64,000 nucleotides of DNA from Pseudomonas sp. B21_DOA (GCA_030544685.1 CP086683.1:5876485-5940484); one strand, 5' to 3'; counted from the stretch's first letter, positions 1 through 9,158 are shown. The notes: a model not told the origin generated them from the letters alone. Program-made: numbers and translations.

Positions 1-674
1 ACGCCACCCAGGCGGCGCAAGCGGCAAGCCACGCCGATCAGGCCGCCAGCCAAGGCATGCAAATCGTCCGCGACACATCCAATTCAATTGGCGTGCTGGC
101 GGTGGAAATCGGCAAGGCTGTCGACGTGGTGCAGACGCTGGCCAAGGACAGCGAAAACATCAACGCCATTCTTACCGCCATTCGTGGCATCGCCGAACAG
201 ACCAACCTGCTGGCACTGAACGCCGCGATCGAGGCCGCGCGGGCCGGCGAGCAGGGTCGCGGTTTTGCCGTGGTTGCGGACGAAGTGCGCAATCTGGCGC
301 AGAAAACCCAGAAGGCCACTGAAGAAATCCAGAGCATGATCCAGCAGTTGCAACAGGGCACCCGCGACGTAGTGCGTGTGATGGAAGACAGCCAGAACCG
401 CACCGACGAAAGCGTGCAACACGCGGCAAAAGCGGCCGAAGCGCTGGAGACCATTACCCAGGCGGTGTCGGTGATCAACGACATGAACACGCAGATTGCC
501 AGCGCGGCGGAAGAGCAAAGCGCAGTGGCCGACGACATCAACCGCAATGTGATCAACATCGGTCAGGTGGCGAATGAAGTGGCCGGCGGTGCGGATGAAT
601 CGAGTTCGGCGAGCGCCGGGCTGACCAAACTGGCCGAGCAGCAGCGGCGGTTGATCAATCAGTTCAAGGTTTGA
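1..674 (+). CDS. Methyl-accepting chemotaxis protein, C-terminal part (truncated by window edge)
   Basis: The reading frame is open from base 3 and its start lies before the window. The visible 223 residues are the cytoplasmic signalling domain of a chemoreceptor. The hairpin tip that contacts CheA and CheW is plain ([23 protein letters not shown], here split as [16 protein letters not shown] then [19 protein letters not shown], about bases 187-290), followed by the returning coiled-coil helix. The protein ends with a basic tail ([11 protein letters not shown]). No CheR-binding pentapeptide is present. The sensor domain is outside the window, so the ligand cannot be stated. A REP pair follows directly. 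Confidence 0.95.
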   Translation, partial: ATQAAQAASHADQAASQGMQIVRDTSNSIGVLAVEIGKAVDVVQTLAKDSENINAILTAIRGIAEQTNLLALNAAIEAARAGEQGRGFAVVADEVRNLAQKTQKATEEIQSMIQQLQQGTRDVVRVMEDSQNRTDESVQHAAKAAEALETITQAVSVINDMNTQIASAAEEQSAVADDINRNVINIGQVANEVAGGADESSSASAGLTKLAEQQRRLINQFKV

Positions 675-686
675 TCTTTAGATCCT

Positions 687-752
687 CTTCGCGAGCAGGC
701 TCGCTCCCACAGTTGGATTGCATTCACATGTGGGAGCGAGCCTGCTCGCGAA
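687..752. repeat. REP pair (inverted)
   Basis: Two copies of the core GTGGGAGCGAGCCTGCTCGCG face each other around a spacer of about 20 bases. This is the standard Pseudomonas fluorescens-group REP doublet, located between the chemoreceptor stop and the convergent yedK stop. Confidence 0.9.
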
Positions 753-773
753 TATGCCGGCACAGATCACTCA

Positions 774-1395
774 TCAAGCCGGGGTGAGGCACTCCGGCCC
801 ATTCAACTTCGGATCATTCACCAGATTCGCCAGCACCCGCTCACGCAGCGCTGCCGGCTCACTGGCGAGCAAACCCTGCAAGACATGCAGCGGCGTCTCG
901 GGATCGAGCCATGCCGCCTGCCCCGCCTCATCAAGAATCAATGGCCGCCGCTGGCTCGCCGCAGACTGAGTGATCACTGCCGTGCTCAGCCAGACCTGCT
1001 CCTGCACCGGATACGCTTCCCAGATCGCGGCGAAAAACAACGACGAGCCCTCCCCGGCGTCAACCAATACGGCCGCTTGCGCTGGGTGCCGCGCCATTCG
1101 TAGAAACCGTTGGCTGGCAGCAGGCAGCGGCGCAGACGCAGCGCCTCACGAAACATCGGTTGCTCGGCCACGGTTTCGGCACGGGCATGGGCCGGGGTTT
1201 TCGACAGATCGGTCAGCCACGGCGGCGTCAGGCCCCAGCGCGCACGGGCCAAGGTGCGTTGGCCGTCTCCGTCGGCACGCAGCATCAACACCGAATCATT
1301 GGGGAAATGTTCCACTGCGCCTGCTGATCGGCGGGAAAACCTGGCAGGGCCGCGAAATCGCGGTTCCAGCGAAACAGGGCATAACGTCCACACAT
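774..1395 (-). CDS. yedK: SRAP/YedK (HMCES-type) abasic-site crosslink protein, frame broken twice
   Basis: SRAP proteins covalently cap abasic sites in single-stranded DNA through their N-terminal Cys2, shielding them during replication. The start at 1395 gives MCGRYALFRW, the family hallmark with Cys2. Later family motifs are SPNDSVLMLR, ARWGLTPPW, HARAETVAEQPMF, RCLLPANGFYEW and the AIWE/STAVITQSA segment. The three parts lie in three frames. One G/C is missing near 1301-1304 (NISPNDS) and another near 1052-1055 (TPGEGSS), both in four-base runs. With both restored the protein is about 207 residues, a normal length. I read these as sequencing errors, not a pseudogene. It stands alone between a REP and a DUF2007 gene. 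Confidence 0.85.
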
Positions 1396-1430
1396 GGGGC
1401 AACACAACTCTGAATAAAACCAACGTCAGC

Positions 1431-1691
1431 CTAACAGACCAGCGTCCCGGGGAAGCTTTCCGGTTCGTCGCCGGGCAGTGGCAGCGCGGCATTGTACGCG
1501 GTGATCAGCTCGCGGGCGTATTCGGCCTGATCGTTATCCACCGACAACCCGAGCAGTCCGAAAATCGGCAGTTCGCCCGTGCCGCCGACCAGATCACGGC
1601 CGATCAAGTGCGCTTCGATCCCTTCATTGGCGAGCATGCCCTTGAGCATTTCGCCTTCCATCAGGCTTGCCGGCTCGTAGATACGCTGCAT
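1431..1691 (-). CDS. DUF2007 family protein
   Basis: This is an 86-residue soluble protein beginning MQRIYEPASLMEGEMLKGML. The pattern of an acidic and hydrophobic N-terminus, then EGIEAHLIGRDLVGG, then a closing helix after VDNDQAEYARELI, fits the DUF2007 fold (putative signal-transducing protein, ferredoxin-like). No catalytic residues are evident and the function is not known. It lies 9 bases downstream of the CPXCG protein on the same strand, so the two probably share a transcript. Confidence 0.8.
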   Translation of the reverse strand: MQRIYEPASLMEGEMLKGMLANEGIEAHLIGRDLVGGTGELPIFGLLGLSVDNDQAEYARELITAYNAALPLPGDEPESFPGTLVC

Positions 1692-1700
1692 ACGCGGCCC

Positions 1701-1883
1701 TCACTCGTTTTCGCTGAAGACTTCAAGATGCCACTCTTCTTCGTGCACCTGCAGGACAAAGGTGATCGGACGACAGCACACCTGGCAGTCTTCGATATAC
1801 GTTTGATCCCCACCGGACAAATCCAGAGTGGTCTCGACTTCCTCACCGCAATACGGACATTCATACACTGCATTTTCCAGCAT
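1701..1883 (-). CDS. CPXCG-motif cysteine-rich protein
   Basis: This 60-residue protein carries ECPYCGEE near residue 8 and DCQVCC near residue 32, two CxxC pairs that should bind one zinc. It matches the small CPXCG family found across gammaproteobacteria, whose role is unknown. I start at 1883 (MLENAVYECPYCGE), which gives the usual family length. The frame stays open upstream to 2015, but that would overlap the divergent acyltransferase start. It is probably co-transcribed with the DUF2007 gene behind it. Confidence 0.8.
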   Translation of the reverse strand: MLENAVYECPYCGEEVETTLDLSGGDQTYIEDCQVCCRPITFVLQVHEEEWHLEVFSENE

Positions 1884-2021
1884 CGCGGTCTCCCCAGTGA
1901 CTTGTGCGTATAATCGCCGGTCTATTTGCAGGGCTATTTTTGTCTGACTACTTTTCAGACCATGCCCTGCGGGTTTTCGATCAAACCCTTTACTTACCCT
2001 AGCCGTTTCCAACAAGAGAGC

Positions 2022-3188
2022 ATGATGGGCGAATTCGATGCCATCCGACCTTACGACGACAGCGAAGTACCTGCGGTACTGGCAAGGCTGCTCGGCGACA
2101 AGGCGTTTCTAGATATCCTCACCCACTTCCGCTTCCCGCGTTTTGCCGGTGCCTTCGGCTGGATGCTCAAACCTCTTATAGCCCATCGGCTGCGTCGTGA
2201 GTTTGCCGACGTGAATTCCGTGGCTACCTTACAGGACAAAGTCGAGTTCTACGTCGACCACACCATCGAGCGCGCCACCGACGGCGTGACCTATACCGGT
2301 GTCGAGCAATTCAAGTCCGGCAGCGCCTACCTGTTCATCGCCAACCACCGCGATATCGTCATGGACCCGGCCTTCGTCAACTACGCCGTGTACCATGCTG
2401 GCCTGCCGACGCCGCGCATCGCGATTGGCGACAACCTGCTGCAAAAGCCGTTTGTCAGTGACCTGATGCGCTTGAACAAGAGCTTCATCGTCCACCGTTC
2501 GATCACCGGCCGGCGCGAGAAAATGGCTGCGTATCAGCTGTTATCGGCATACATCAACCACTCGATCCGCAACGATTGCGCGTCGATCTGGATTGCTCAG
2601 GCGGAAGGCCGGGCGAAGGATGGCGATGATCGTACCGAGTCGGCGATCCTCAAGATGTTCCATATGAGCCGCAAGGACGAGCCGTTCGGCGAAGTGATCC
2701 GCTCGCTGAACGTCACCCCGGTGTCGATCAGCTATGAATACGACCCGTGCGACCAGGCCAAGGCCCGCGAGCTGTACATCCGCGCCACCACCGGCACCTA
2801 CGCCAAGGCGCCGGGCGAGGATGACGTGAGCATTGCCAAGGGTATCACCGGCTACAAAGGCCGGGTGCACGTGAACTTCGCCGCGCCGATCACCGAGGTG
2901 TTTGAAGACACCAAGCAATTGGCGATCGAGATGGACAAGCAGATTCTCGGCGGCTACCGGTTGTTCCCGGTGCATTACCTGGCGTACGCGCAATGGGCGG
3001 ATGCCGACCCGCAACTGAATGTGCCGAAGGCGGCCGAAGTGTTCCCGGCTGACGAACTGGCCAAGGCGCAGGATGAATGGCAAAGCAGACTGGATGCCTG
3101 CCCCGCTGAGCATCGCCCGTACCTGGTGCTGCAATATGCGACGCCGGTGCGCAATCAGTATCGGGTCAAGGCTGGGTTGCCGCTGTAG
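2022..3188 (+). CDS. PlsC-like glycerolipid acyltransferase
   Basis: This 388-residue protein belongs to the PlsC/LPLAT acyltransferase superfamily, which moves acyl chains onto glycerol-phosphate or lysophospholipid. Around residues 105-115 it has IANHRDIVMDP, a variant of the NHxxxxD catalytic motif in which the His and the likely Asp are five residues apart. FIVHRS and WIAQAEGRAKDG follow in the places of the later substrate-binding motifs (the EGTR-like block). I chose ATG 2022 because AAGAGAG lies just upstream; ATG 2025 would also do. No clear membrane segment is seen, so it may be peripheral at the inner membrane. Its substrate cannot be told from sequence. Confidence 0.8.
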   Translation: MMGEFDAIRPYDDSEVPAVLARLLGDKAFLDILTHFRFPRFAGAFGWMLKPLIAHRLRREFADVNSVATLQDKVEFYVDHTIERATDGVTYTGVEQFKSGSAYLFIANHRDIVMDPAFVNYAVYHAGLPTPRIAIGDNLLQKPFVSDLMRLNKSFIVHRSITGRREKMAAYQLLSAYINHSIRNDCASIWIAQAEGRAKDGDDRTESAILKMFHMSRKDEPFGEVIRSLNVTPVSISYEYDPCDQAKARELYIRATTGTYAKAPGEDDVSIAKGITGYKGRVHVNFAAPITEVFEDTKQLAIEMDKQILGGYRLFPVHYLAYAQWADADPQLNVPKAAEVFPADELAKAQDEWQSRLDACPAEHRPYLVLQYATPVRNQYRVKAGLPL

Positions 3189-3196
3189 GCAACAGC

Positions 3197-3305
3197 GGTG
3201 GCGAGGGATTTATCCCCGCTGGACTGCGCAGCAGGCCCTGTTTTTCTCAGGTAAAAACTTGGGAGCGCTGCGCACTCCAACGGGGATAAATCCTCTCACC
3301 ACAGG
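3197..3305. repeat. Long inverted repeat of the GTGGCGAGGGATTTATCCCC type
   Basis: The arms GTGGCGAGGGATTTATCCCCG (3198-3218) and its near complement CGGGGATAAATCCTCTCACCAC (3283-3303) enclose an inner imperfect stem around CTGCGCAGCAGGCC and GGGAGCGCTGCGCA. This sequence type is dispersed in fluorescens-group intergenic spaces and differs from the REP family elsewhere here. It could also end transcription of the acyltransferase gene. Confidence 0.75.
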
Positions 3306-3319
3306 GTTTGCTTTTGCTT

Positions 3320-3598
3320 TTAAAAGCGGGTGCTGATCCAGGAGACGATCAGGGCCAGCCCCAGGCAAGCAAAACCAAAACGATAGAAAAACCGGTTCAT
3401 GCGCAACGTCGCCCAATCGAGGATCGGCTCGGCATTCGGCTGCGCCTGACGCTGTGCCGCCAGGCTGGCCTGCGCGCGCTGCTCACGGCGGCGGGTCGCG
3501 TGCAGCAACCAACTGCCCGGAAAGGCCAGGAGCAAGGCCAGCAGATTGATCAATTTGGCGGGATGGGCGGTAAACAGCGTCATCAAGTGCAGCGACAT
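3320..3598 (-). CDS. Small membrane protein of unknown function
   Basis: This 92-residue protein has two hydrophobic segments, KLINLLALLLAFPGSWLLHA (about 15-34) and RFGFACLGLALIVSWI (about 73-88), joined by a basic, glutamine-rich stretch (RRREQRAQASLAAQRQAQ). The start at 3598 has GAGG about 7 bases upstream. It is likely an inner-membrane hairpin. I do not recognise a family. Confidence 0.6.
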   Translation of the reverse strand: MSLHLMTLFTAHPAKLINLLALLLAFPGSWLLHATRRREQRAQASLAAQRQAQPNAEPILDWATLRMNRFFYRFGFACLGLALIVSWISTRF

Positions 3599-3791
3599 CA
3601 CAGACCTCGAACTTAACCGGTGTGGCAGACGCCAGACCGACGACCGCGGCGCGGATTCTACCCAAACCCTGACGCCCTGCCCCAGCCTTTGCGACAAATA
3701 ACCTGAGAATCGACCGATGGCTGCCCTGTGTCATGGCATCGTCACGTGGATGCTTCACCCTGCGCGCCTCGAAACCCGAATGGAATGCGAC

Positions 3792-3998
3792 ATGCTGCAC
3801 GCGGAAAACCAGGATCGCCTGTACCTCATCACCCCTTATGACGACCAGCAAAGCCTGGTCGGCAGCCTCGCCTTCAACGTGCAGGACCGGCACTGGCTGG
3901 TGTATTGCGCGCTGGGCGGGCATCAGCATGCGGATTTGCCTGAGACCGACTTGCTGACCGGCGTGAGCGTGCTCGATTTTTATTCCCAGGCTGCTTGA
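3792..3998 (+). CDS. Short hypothetical protein
   Basis: This is a 68-residue acidic soluble protein (MLHAENQDRLYLITPYDDQQ to VLDFYSQAA). I chose ATG 3792 because GGAA sits 6-7 bases before it; ATG 3780 in the same frame is possible. The coding pattern and the matched position between a divergent gene and a REP support a real gene. I recognise no family. Confidence 0.5.
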   Translation: MLHAENQDRLYLITPYDDQQSLVGSLAFNVQDRHWLVYCALGGHQHADLPETDLLTGVSVLDFYSQAA

Positions 3999-4013
3999 AG
4001 CACCGCAGATCCC

Positions 4014-4106
4014 CCTGTGGGAGCGAGCCTGCTCGCGAATGCATTGGGTCAGTCAACATTGCTTCGAATGAGCCAGCGCTTTCGCGAGCAGGCTCGCTCC
4101 CACAGG
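4014..4106. repeat. REP pair (inverted)
   Basis: Inverted copies of GTGGGAGCGAGCCTGCTCGCGAA flank about 45 bases. The pair lies between two convergent genes. Confidence 0.9.
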
Positions 4107-4135
4107 TTTCTGCGGTATTCAAAACATGCGGCCAC

Positions 4136-4171
4136 AAAAAGCCCGTGCTCATCGCTGGCCCCGGGCTTTTT
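4136..4171 (-). terminator. Rho-independent terminator of yajG
   Basis: AAAAAGCCCG and CGGGCTTTTT form a stem with a T-run on either strand. It lies 17 bases past the yajG stop. Confidence 0.7.
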
Positions 4172-4187
4172 CACATTCGCTGCAAAC

Positions 4188-4772
4188 TTACTCAGCGAGC
4201 ACCTGACCCACAGTCGGGTCCTTGAACAGACGCGTCAGTGCGTCACTCAATACATCGCTGACCAGTTTGGTGTTGGTTTCCTGATTCGGCGCCATGCCGA
4301 AGCGCTGGTCCAGCGAAGCGCCATAACGGCCGCTGTAACGGCGGTTGGCGTTCTGCACGTCGGAACGGAAGGTCGCGCCGATGGTGGCCTCAGTCACGTA
4401 CATGCCTTCTTTCGGCGACTGATATTTCAACTCGGCAAGGGTCACGGTCAGTTGCGGCGCGTTGGGTGCGCTGGTGGTCGGGGTGAAGCCGAGCAGGCGC
4501 ACCGCGGCTTCGGCCTGGGCCTGCAGCTTGGGCAGGATCTGCTCGCGCTGCACGGTGATGGCGCTGGTTTCCGGGTACAGGCCGCCACGGGTGCCGAGGG
4601 TTGGCGACGGACGACCGTCGACCACACGCACGATGACCGGCTGCCCGCGACCGACCGCTGGCAGTTGCGTGGTCAGCTTCGGCTCCGGATTCAGTTGTTG
4701 CGGGCTGTGGGCGCAGCCGGCGAGGGTCAAACCGGCGACAGTGATCAAACCGAACAACAGGCGTTGCAACAT
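4188..4772 (-). CDS. yajG: YajG-family lipoprotein
   Basis: This 194-residue protein has a lipoprotein signal peptide: MLQRLL, a hydrophobic core and the lipobox LAGC with Cys20, predicting an acylated periplasmic protein. The body (VIVRVVDGRPSPTLGTRGG, QILPKLQAQAEAAVRLLGF, KEGMYVTEATIGATFRSDV) matches the YajG/DUF-type family of enterobacteria and pseudomonads, whose role is unclear. GGAGAG precedes the chosen start. It is a single-gene unit with its own terminator. Confidence 0.85.
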   Translation of the reverse strand: MLQRLLFGLITVAGLTLAGCAHSPQQLNPEPKLTTQLPAVGRGQPVIVRVVDGRPSPTLGTRGGLYPETSAITVQREQILPKLQAQAEAAVRLLGFTPTTSAPNAPQLTVTLAELKYQSPKEGMYVTEATIGATFRSDVQNANRRYSGRYGASLDQRFGMAPNQETNTKLVSDVLSDALTRLFKDPTVGQVLAE

Positions 4773-4977
4773 GCTCTTCTCTCCAGAATCAGGCACAAAC
4801 AGGCCGGCAGTATAGCGGTGGGCCACTGCGCGTAACCAGCGCCGCACAGTGAATACTGAAATGTCTGACAAACCACGCCGAAAGCGGTTCCTGTCACACA
4901 TTCTTCACCGTCCATACACCCTGGCGTCATGGCTCGCCGACAAGCTTCAAAGCAGTCCTCTTTCAAGGAACTCTGCC

Positions 4978-5211
4978 ATGCGTTATCTGATCTCGCTGTT
5001 CGCCCCACGCCCGCTGCATCGTAGCTTCGCCCTGCTCGACCGCAACGGCCATTGCCAGGCGTTCAAGCAGTGCAGCCTGCAACCGATGGGCGACGGCTGG
5101 GTGGAAATCGAAGAAATCCGCCTGACCTGGTTGAACCAGCCGCTGCCCGCCAGCGCCCGGGTCGTACCGCGACAAATGCGCGCACGCGGTCAGGTGCAGT
5201 TGAGCATCTGA
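4978..5211 (+). CDS. Hypothetical protein, 77 aa
   Basis: AAGGA lies 9 bases before ATG 4978. The protein runs MRYLISLFAPRPLHRSFALL to RARGQVQLSI and is basic and soluble, with a central GDGWVEIEEIRLTWLNQPLP segment. I recognise no family. It is a small single gene in Pseudomonas style with good codon use. Confidence 0.6.
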   Translation: MRYLISLFAPRPLHRSFALLDRNGHCQAFKQCSLQPMGDGWVEIEEIRLTWLNQPLPASARVVPRQMRARGQVQLSI

Positions 5212-5913
5212 CCGGATGCCTAAGAAAAGTCATTAAACACGAGCAACTGCGCGCATTTCTTCGCTACAATCTCCCCCGATTATAAGGACGTCTCCTGATC
5301 GGGCCCCGCAACAGCGTCAATGCGCATGCATCGACATCAAAATCGCCCACAGAGAGCCGCCCACACAGATCGAGTGAAGTTGGCGCGCTTGCCTGTTCTT
5401 CCGGCAAAAACCCGCTTTTCGCGAATCTGCAGAGCTGTCAATCGCTCGGCCACCGCGTTGTTTCGCCCTTGCGGGCAGGTGCCAGGCCAAGGCAGCCCTT
5501 TTTGAGGTTCACGTCTTCAAAAGAGCGTGAAAAAAACGGGTTTTCACAACTTCACAAGAGTGTGGCGAGCAAATGAATAGTTTTGCGTCTGAACATGCAC
5601 CATTAGCGTCTGAAACAGCCCAACGACACAGGACCGGGTACACCTCGAACATCGGAGCCTGAAGCCTGTCCGCTACGGATTTGGTTGCACGAAAACGGAT
5701 GACTCGACCATAAGTCGAATTGCCAGCCCTGCGTGAAAATGCGTTCATGGAACGCTTGAAACCAGGCCGCACGCATCCGTCGAAGTTGCGAAAAATTGCG
5801 AAGATCCGGACATGGCCAACCTGACCACGGATAGCCCGGGCCCACTGACCTGCCCTGGAACGCCTGGCAGCCATGCCGACAATTTGGTGCTGCAGATTTG
5901 GGAGACGCGTTAA
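5212..5913. other. 702-base stretch without a recognised gene (mqo leader/upstream region)
   Basis: No convincing coding frame is seen on either strand; open frames here are short or are tails of frames shadowing mqo. A weak hairpin CACG-tcttcaaaaga-CGTG followed by A-runs lies near 5510-5540. The length is unusual for this compact region, so a small RNA or a long mqo leader is possible, but I see no known family. Confidence 0.4.
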
Positions 5914-7422
5914 ATGGCGCATAACGAAGCAGTCGACGTAGTTCTGGTAGGGGCCGGCATCATGAGTGCCACCCTGGCCGTACTGCTCAAAGAGCTCGAC
6001 CCCGCGATCAAGCTGGAAGTCGTCGAGCTGATGGATTCCGGTGCTGCCGAGAGTTCCAATCCGTGGAACAACGCCGGTACCGGTCACGCCGGCCTGTGCG
6101 AGCTGAACTACACGCCGCAGGCCGCCGACGGCAGCGTCGACATCAAGAAAGCCGTGCACATCAACACCCAGTTCGAGGTGTCGAAACAGTTCTGGTCGTA
6201 TCTGACCAAAAAGGGCACGTTCGGCTCGAGCAAATCCTTCATCAGCCCGGTGCCGCACCTGAGTTTCGTTCAGGGCGAGAGCGGCGTGTCGTTCCTCAAG
6301 GAACGCTTCAATGTCCTGAGCAAGCACCACGCATTTGCCGACATGGAGTACACCGAAGACAAGGGCAAGATGGCCGAGTGGATGCCGCTGATGATGCCGG
6401 GCCGCTCGCCCGACGAAGTCCTCGCCGCCACCCGCGTGATGAACGGCACCGACGTCAACTTCGGCGCCCTGACCAATCAGTTGCTCAAGCACCTGAGCAG
6501 TGCCCCGGACACCCAGGTCAAATACTGCAAACGCGTGACCGGCCTCAAGCGTAACGGCGCCGGCTGGACCGTCAGCATCAAGGACGTCAACAACGGCAAC
6601 ACGCGCGAAGTCGACGCCAAATTCGTCTTCCTCGGTGCCGGTGGCGCGGCACTGCCGTTGCTGCAGGCTTCGGGCATCGAAGAAAGCAAAGGCTTCGGCG
6701 GCTTCCCGATCAGCGGCCAGTGGCTGCGTTGCGACAACCCGGAAGTGGTCAAGCAGCATCAGGCCAAGGTCTACAGCCAGGCCGCTGTGGGTTCGCCACC
6801 GATGTCGGTGCCACACCTCGACACTCGCGTCGTCGACGGCAAGAAATCCCTGCTGTTCGGGCCGTACGCCGGTTTCACCACCAAGTTTCTCAAGCACGGC
6901 TCCTTCATGGACCTGCCGATGTCGGTGCGCGCCGGCAACATCGGGCCGATGCTGGCGGTGGCGAAAAACAACATGGACCTGACCAAGTACCTGGTCAGCG
7001 AAGTGATGCAGTCGATGGAACAGCGCCTGGAATCCCTGCGCCGTTTCTACCCGCAGGCGAAAGCCGAAGACTGGCGCCTGGAAGTGGCCGGCCAACGGGT
7101 GCAGATCATCAAGAAGGACCCGAAAAAGGGCGGCATCCTGCAGTTCGGTACCGAACTGGTCGCGGCGAAAGACGGCTCCCTTGCTGCTCTGCTAGGCGCT
7201 TCGCCAGGCGCGTCGGTGACCGTTTCGATCATGCTCGAGCTGATCGAGAAGTGCTTCCCGGCCAAGGCGTCGGGCGAGTGGGCAAGCAAACTGGCGGAAA
7301 TCTTCCCGGCCCGCGAGAAGGTTCTGGAAACCGATGCTGCGCTGTATCGCAAGATCAACACGCAGAACAACATCGCCCTGGAACTGGTTGAAGAAAGCAG
7401 CGAGACGCCAAGCTTTGCTTGA
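5914..7422 (+). CDS. mqo: Malate:quinone oxidoreductase
   Basis: Mqo is a peripheral membrane flavoenzyme that oxidises malate to oxaloacetate and passes electrons to the quinone pool. It is the main malate-oxidising TCA enzyme of pseudomonads. The 502-residue protein opens with a dinucleotide-binding motif ([17 protein letters not shown], about residues 9-25). Family blocks follow: [44 protein letters not shown] and [20 protein letters not shown] precedes the start by about 8 bases and a strong terminator follows. The position beside the PA4642-type gene matches P. aeruginosa mqoB. Confidence 0.97.
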   Translation: MAHNEAVDVVLVGAGIMSATLAVLLKELDPAIKLEVVELMDSGAAESSNPWNNAGTGHAGLCELNYTPQAADGSVDIKKAVHINTQFEVSKQFWSYLTKKGTFGSSKSFISPVPHLSFVQGESGVSFLKERFNVLSKHHAFADMEYTEDKGKMAEWMPLMMPGRSPDEVLAATRVMNGTDVNFGALTNQLLKHLSSAPDTQVKYCKRVTGLKRNGAGWTVSIKDVNNGNTREVDAKFVFLGAGGAALPLLQASGIEESKGFGGFPISGQWLRCDNPEVVKQHQAKVYSQAAVGSPPMSVPHLDTRVVDGKKSLLFGPYAGFTTKFLKHGSFMDLPMSVRAGNIGPMLAVAKNNMDLTKYLVSEVMQSMEQRLESLRRFYPQAKAEDWRLEVAGQRVQIIKKDPKKGGILQFGTELVAAKDGSLAALLGASPGASVTVSIMLELIEKCFPAKASGEWASKLAEIFPAREKVLETDAALYRKINTQNNIALELVEESSETPSFA

Positions 7423-7433
7423 TCGCGCCGCAT

Positions 7434-7463
7434 GAAAAAACGCCCCGTTCGGGGCGTTTTTTT
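7434..7463 (+). terminator. Rho-independent terminator of mqo
   Basis: ACGCCCCG-ttc-CGGGGCGT is flanked by A6 and T7, so it can work for mqo and for the convergent PA4642-type gene. Confidence 0.9.
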
Positions 7464-7481
7464 GCCTGCGATCTTTTGATC

Positions 7482-7769
7482 CTAGCCGCGAGCCTTCTCG
7501 ATCAATTCGATGTACTCAGCGGCGTTACGCTGATCCTTGATCAGTTCAACAAAAGTCCTGCCCTGCTCATCCTTGCCATCGACGTCATAACCGGCTTCGA
7601 CGAAGAAACCCAGAAAGCGCTCAAAGTCATCGATACGCAAACCTCGATAAGCCTTGATCAGTTTGTGCAGCGACGGCGAAGTGGCGTCGACCGGCTCAAA
7701 ATCGAGGAACAGCTTGATCTGCTCATCGCCGATCTCGTCACCAATCACTTGTTTCTTATCTTTACGCAT
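7482..7769 (-). CDS. PA4642-family protein
   Basis: This is a 95-residue charged soluble protein (MRKDKKQVIGDEIGDEQIKL). The second half, LRIDDFERFLGFFVEAGYDVDGKDEQGRTFVELI, has a helical ankyrin-like look. It matches the Pseudomonas family named after PA4642 and sits in the same place next to mqo. Its function is unknown. It is followed at about 60 bases by a separately oriented secreted-protein gene on the same strand. Confidence 0.8.
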   Translation of the reverse strand: MRKDKKQVIGDEIGDEQIKLFLDFEPVDATSPSLHKLIKAYRGLRIDDFERFLGFFVEAGYDVDGKDEQGRTFVELIKDQRNAAEYIELIEKARG

Positions 7770-7832
7770 TGCCGACTCCAGCTCGCAGACATGACACGGG
7801 GCGGGCAGTTTACCCCTGCCCGACCGCCCGGC

Positions 7833-8312
7833 TCAACGCGGACGAATCGCCCCGGTGTGCAAATCGGCCCAGATATGGCCGTTGGCATAACTGAGGAACT
7901 GCACATACACCGTGTCATTGCGCAGCAGATCCATCACCACGCGGTATTGAGCGAGCGGATAGAACAGCGTCAGGGTTTTGCTCTTGTCGTCGTAGGCCGG
8001 TTTTTTCAGGCTTTTGCTCTCACCGTCGAAACTCACCAGCACCTGAGAAATGCTCGCACCTTTGTTCAGCGACTTGCCTTTGAGGCGGATCAACAAGGAT
8101 GAAGTGACCGGAATCGGCTGTTGATTGGACTGGCGCTGCGCACCGACCACCACCGAATACTCACCGACCTGCAGCAGTTGCTGTTGCTCGGGTTCAGCAT
8201 CACGCAGGGTCAGATCGTCCGGCGGCAGGAATTGGCTGTGCATCGGCGCGGCGGACAGGGGCAGGCTGAGGGACAGCAACAGGGCGGCGAGGCTGCGGAT
8301 CAAGAGGCGCAT
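7833..8312 (-). CDS. Secreted/periplasmic hypothetical protein
   Basis: This 159-residue protein has a Sec signal peptide (MRLLIRSLAALLLSLSLPLSAAPM, cleavage probably after SAA). The mature part is beta-rich (EYSVVVGAQRQSN, LLIRLKGKSL, VLVSFDGESKSL, RVVMDLLRNDTVYVQFLSYANG). No lipobox Cys or known motif is seen. It corresponds by position to one of the uncharacterised genes between mqo and hpt in P. aeruginosa. Confidence 0.75.
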   Translation of the reverse strand: MRLLIRSLAALLLSLSLPLSAAPMHSQFLPPDDLTLRDAEPEQQQLLQVGEYSVVVGAQRQSNQQPIPVTSSLLIRLKGKSLNKGASISQVLVSFDGESKSLKKPAYDDKSKTLTLFYPLAQYRVVMDLLRNDTVYVQFLSYANGHIWADLHTGAIRPR

Positions 8313-8383
8313 GACAGGCTCCGGGAGGCGGGGCCGAGCACTCTAGCATGGGTAACGCGGATGGATCAGCACACACAAAAACA

Positions 8384-8474
8384 CTGTGGGAGCGAGCTTG
8401 CTCGCGAAGGCGGACTGACATTCAAAACAGATGTCGACCGATACACCGCTTTCGCGAGCAAGCTCGCTCCCACA
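8384..8474. repeat. REP pair (inverted), T variant
   Basis: Both halves carry the variant core GAGCTTGCTCGCG rather than GAGCCTGCTCGCG, so the two arms remain complementary. Confidence 0.9.
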
Positions 8475-8492
8475 TTTAGATTGAGGCGCGGA

Positions 8493-9050
8493 TTACATGC
8501 CTTTAACGGCGTAAATCCCGTTGGCATTGCGCCAGTAGCCTTTGTAATCCATGCCATAGCCGAAGATGTAACGGTCAATGCACGGCAGGCCGACGAAATC
8601 GGCTTTCAGATCAGGACGTGCCTTGCGGTCGTGGTCCTTGTCGATCAGCACGGCGGTATGCACCTTGCGCGCGCCGGCGTGTTTGCAGAAGTCGATGATC
8701 GCGCCCAGGGTGTGACCTTCATCGAGGATGTCGTCGATGATCAGCACGTCGCGGTCGATGAACGAGACTTCCGGCTTGGCTTTCCAGAACAGGTCGCCGC
8801 CGCTGGTTTCGTTGCGATAACGGGTCGCGTGCAGGTAGGACGCTTCCAGCGGGAATTGCAGATGCGTCAGCAATTTGCCGGAGAAGATCAGGCCGCCGTT
8901 CATCACGCAGAACACCACCGGATTGCTGTCAGCCAGTTGTTCGTTGATTTGTGCACCGACGCGGGCGATGGCCGCTTCGACTTCAGACTCGGTGTACAGG
9001 CAGTCAGCCTCTCGCATGATTTGACGGATATGCTCGAGATCAGCGGACAT
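8493..9050 (-). CDS. hpt: Hypoxanthine-guanine phosphoribosyltransferase
   Basis: The enzyme salvages hypoxanthine and guanine with PRPP to IMP and GMP in the cytosol. The protein is 185 residues. The PRPP loop reads VLIIDDILDEGHTLG (about residues 106-120), and the pyrophosphate-side turn is VMNGGLIFSG. The C-terminal base-binding segment ends GYGMDYKGYWRN. I start at MSADLEHIRQ (9050) because GGAGAG precedes it. It is transcribed divergently from upp, and the shared 165-base space holds a perfect 16-base palindrome. Confidence 0.93.
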   Translation of the reverse strand: MSADLEHIRQIMREADCLYTESEVEAAIARVGAQINEQLADSNPVVFCVMNGGLIFSGKLLTHLQFPLEASYLHATRYRNETSGGDLFWKAKPEVSFIDRDVLIIDDILDEGHTLGAIIDFCKHAGARKVHTAVLIDKDHDRKARPDLKADFVGLPCIDRYIFGYGMDYKGYWRNANGIYAVKGM

Positions 9051-9142
9051 GGCGCTCTCCAAGGGGTTGGCGGAATTGGAAAAGCGGGCAAAGGTACGCA
9101 TCCCGCGAGGTCGAATCAAGCTCTTATGGACTAACGTACAGA

Positions 9143-9158
9143 ATGTCCTATAGGACAT
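9143..9158. promoter_or_regulatory. Perfect 16-base palindrome between hpt and upp
   Basis: The sequence ATGTCCTATAGGACAT reads the same on both strands and lies in the space between two divergent salvage genes. Its place suggests an operator for a dimeric regulator, which is inference only. Confidence 0.45.

Noticed and set aside
774..1395. yedK, hemH, murI, pth and others as true pseudogenes
   Set aside because: Each needs only one or two bases restored, always in or beside a homopolymer, and several are essential; sequencing error explains all.
5509..7095. 528-residue open frame on the minus strand opposite mqo
   Set aside because: It mirrors mqo in a high-GC genome; the composition is Gly/Ala/Val/Arg-rich with no motif, and mqo is certain.
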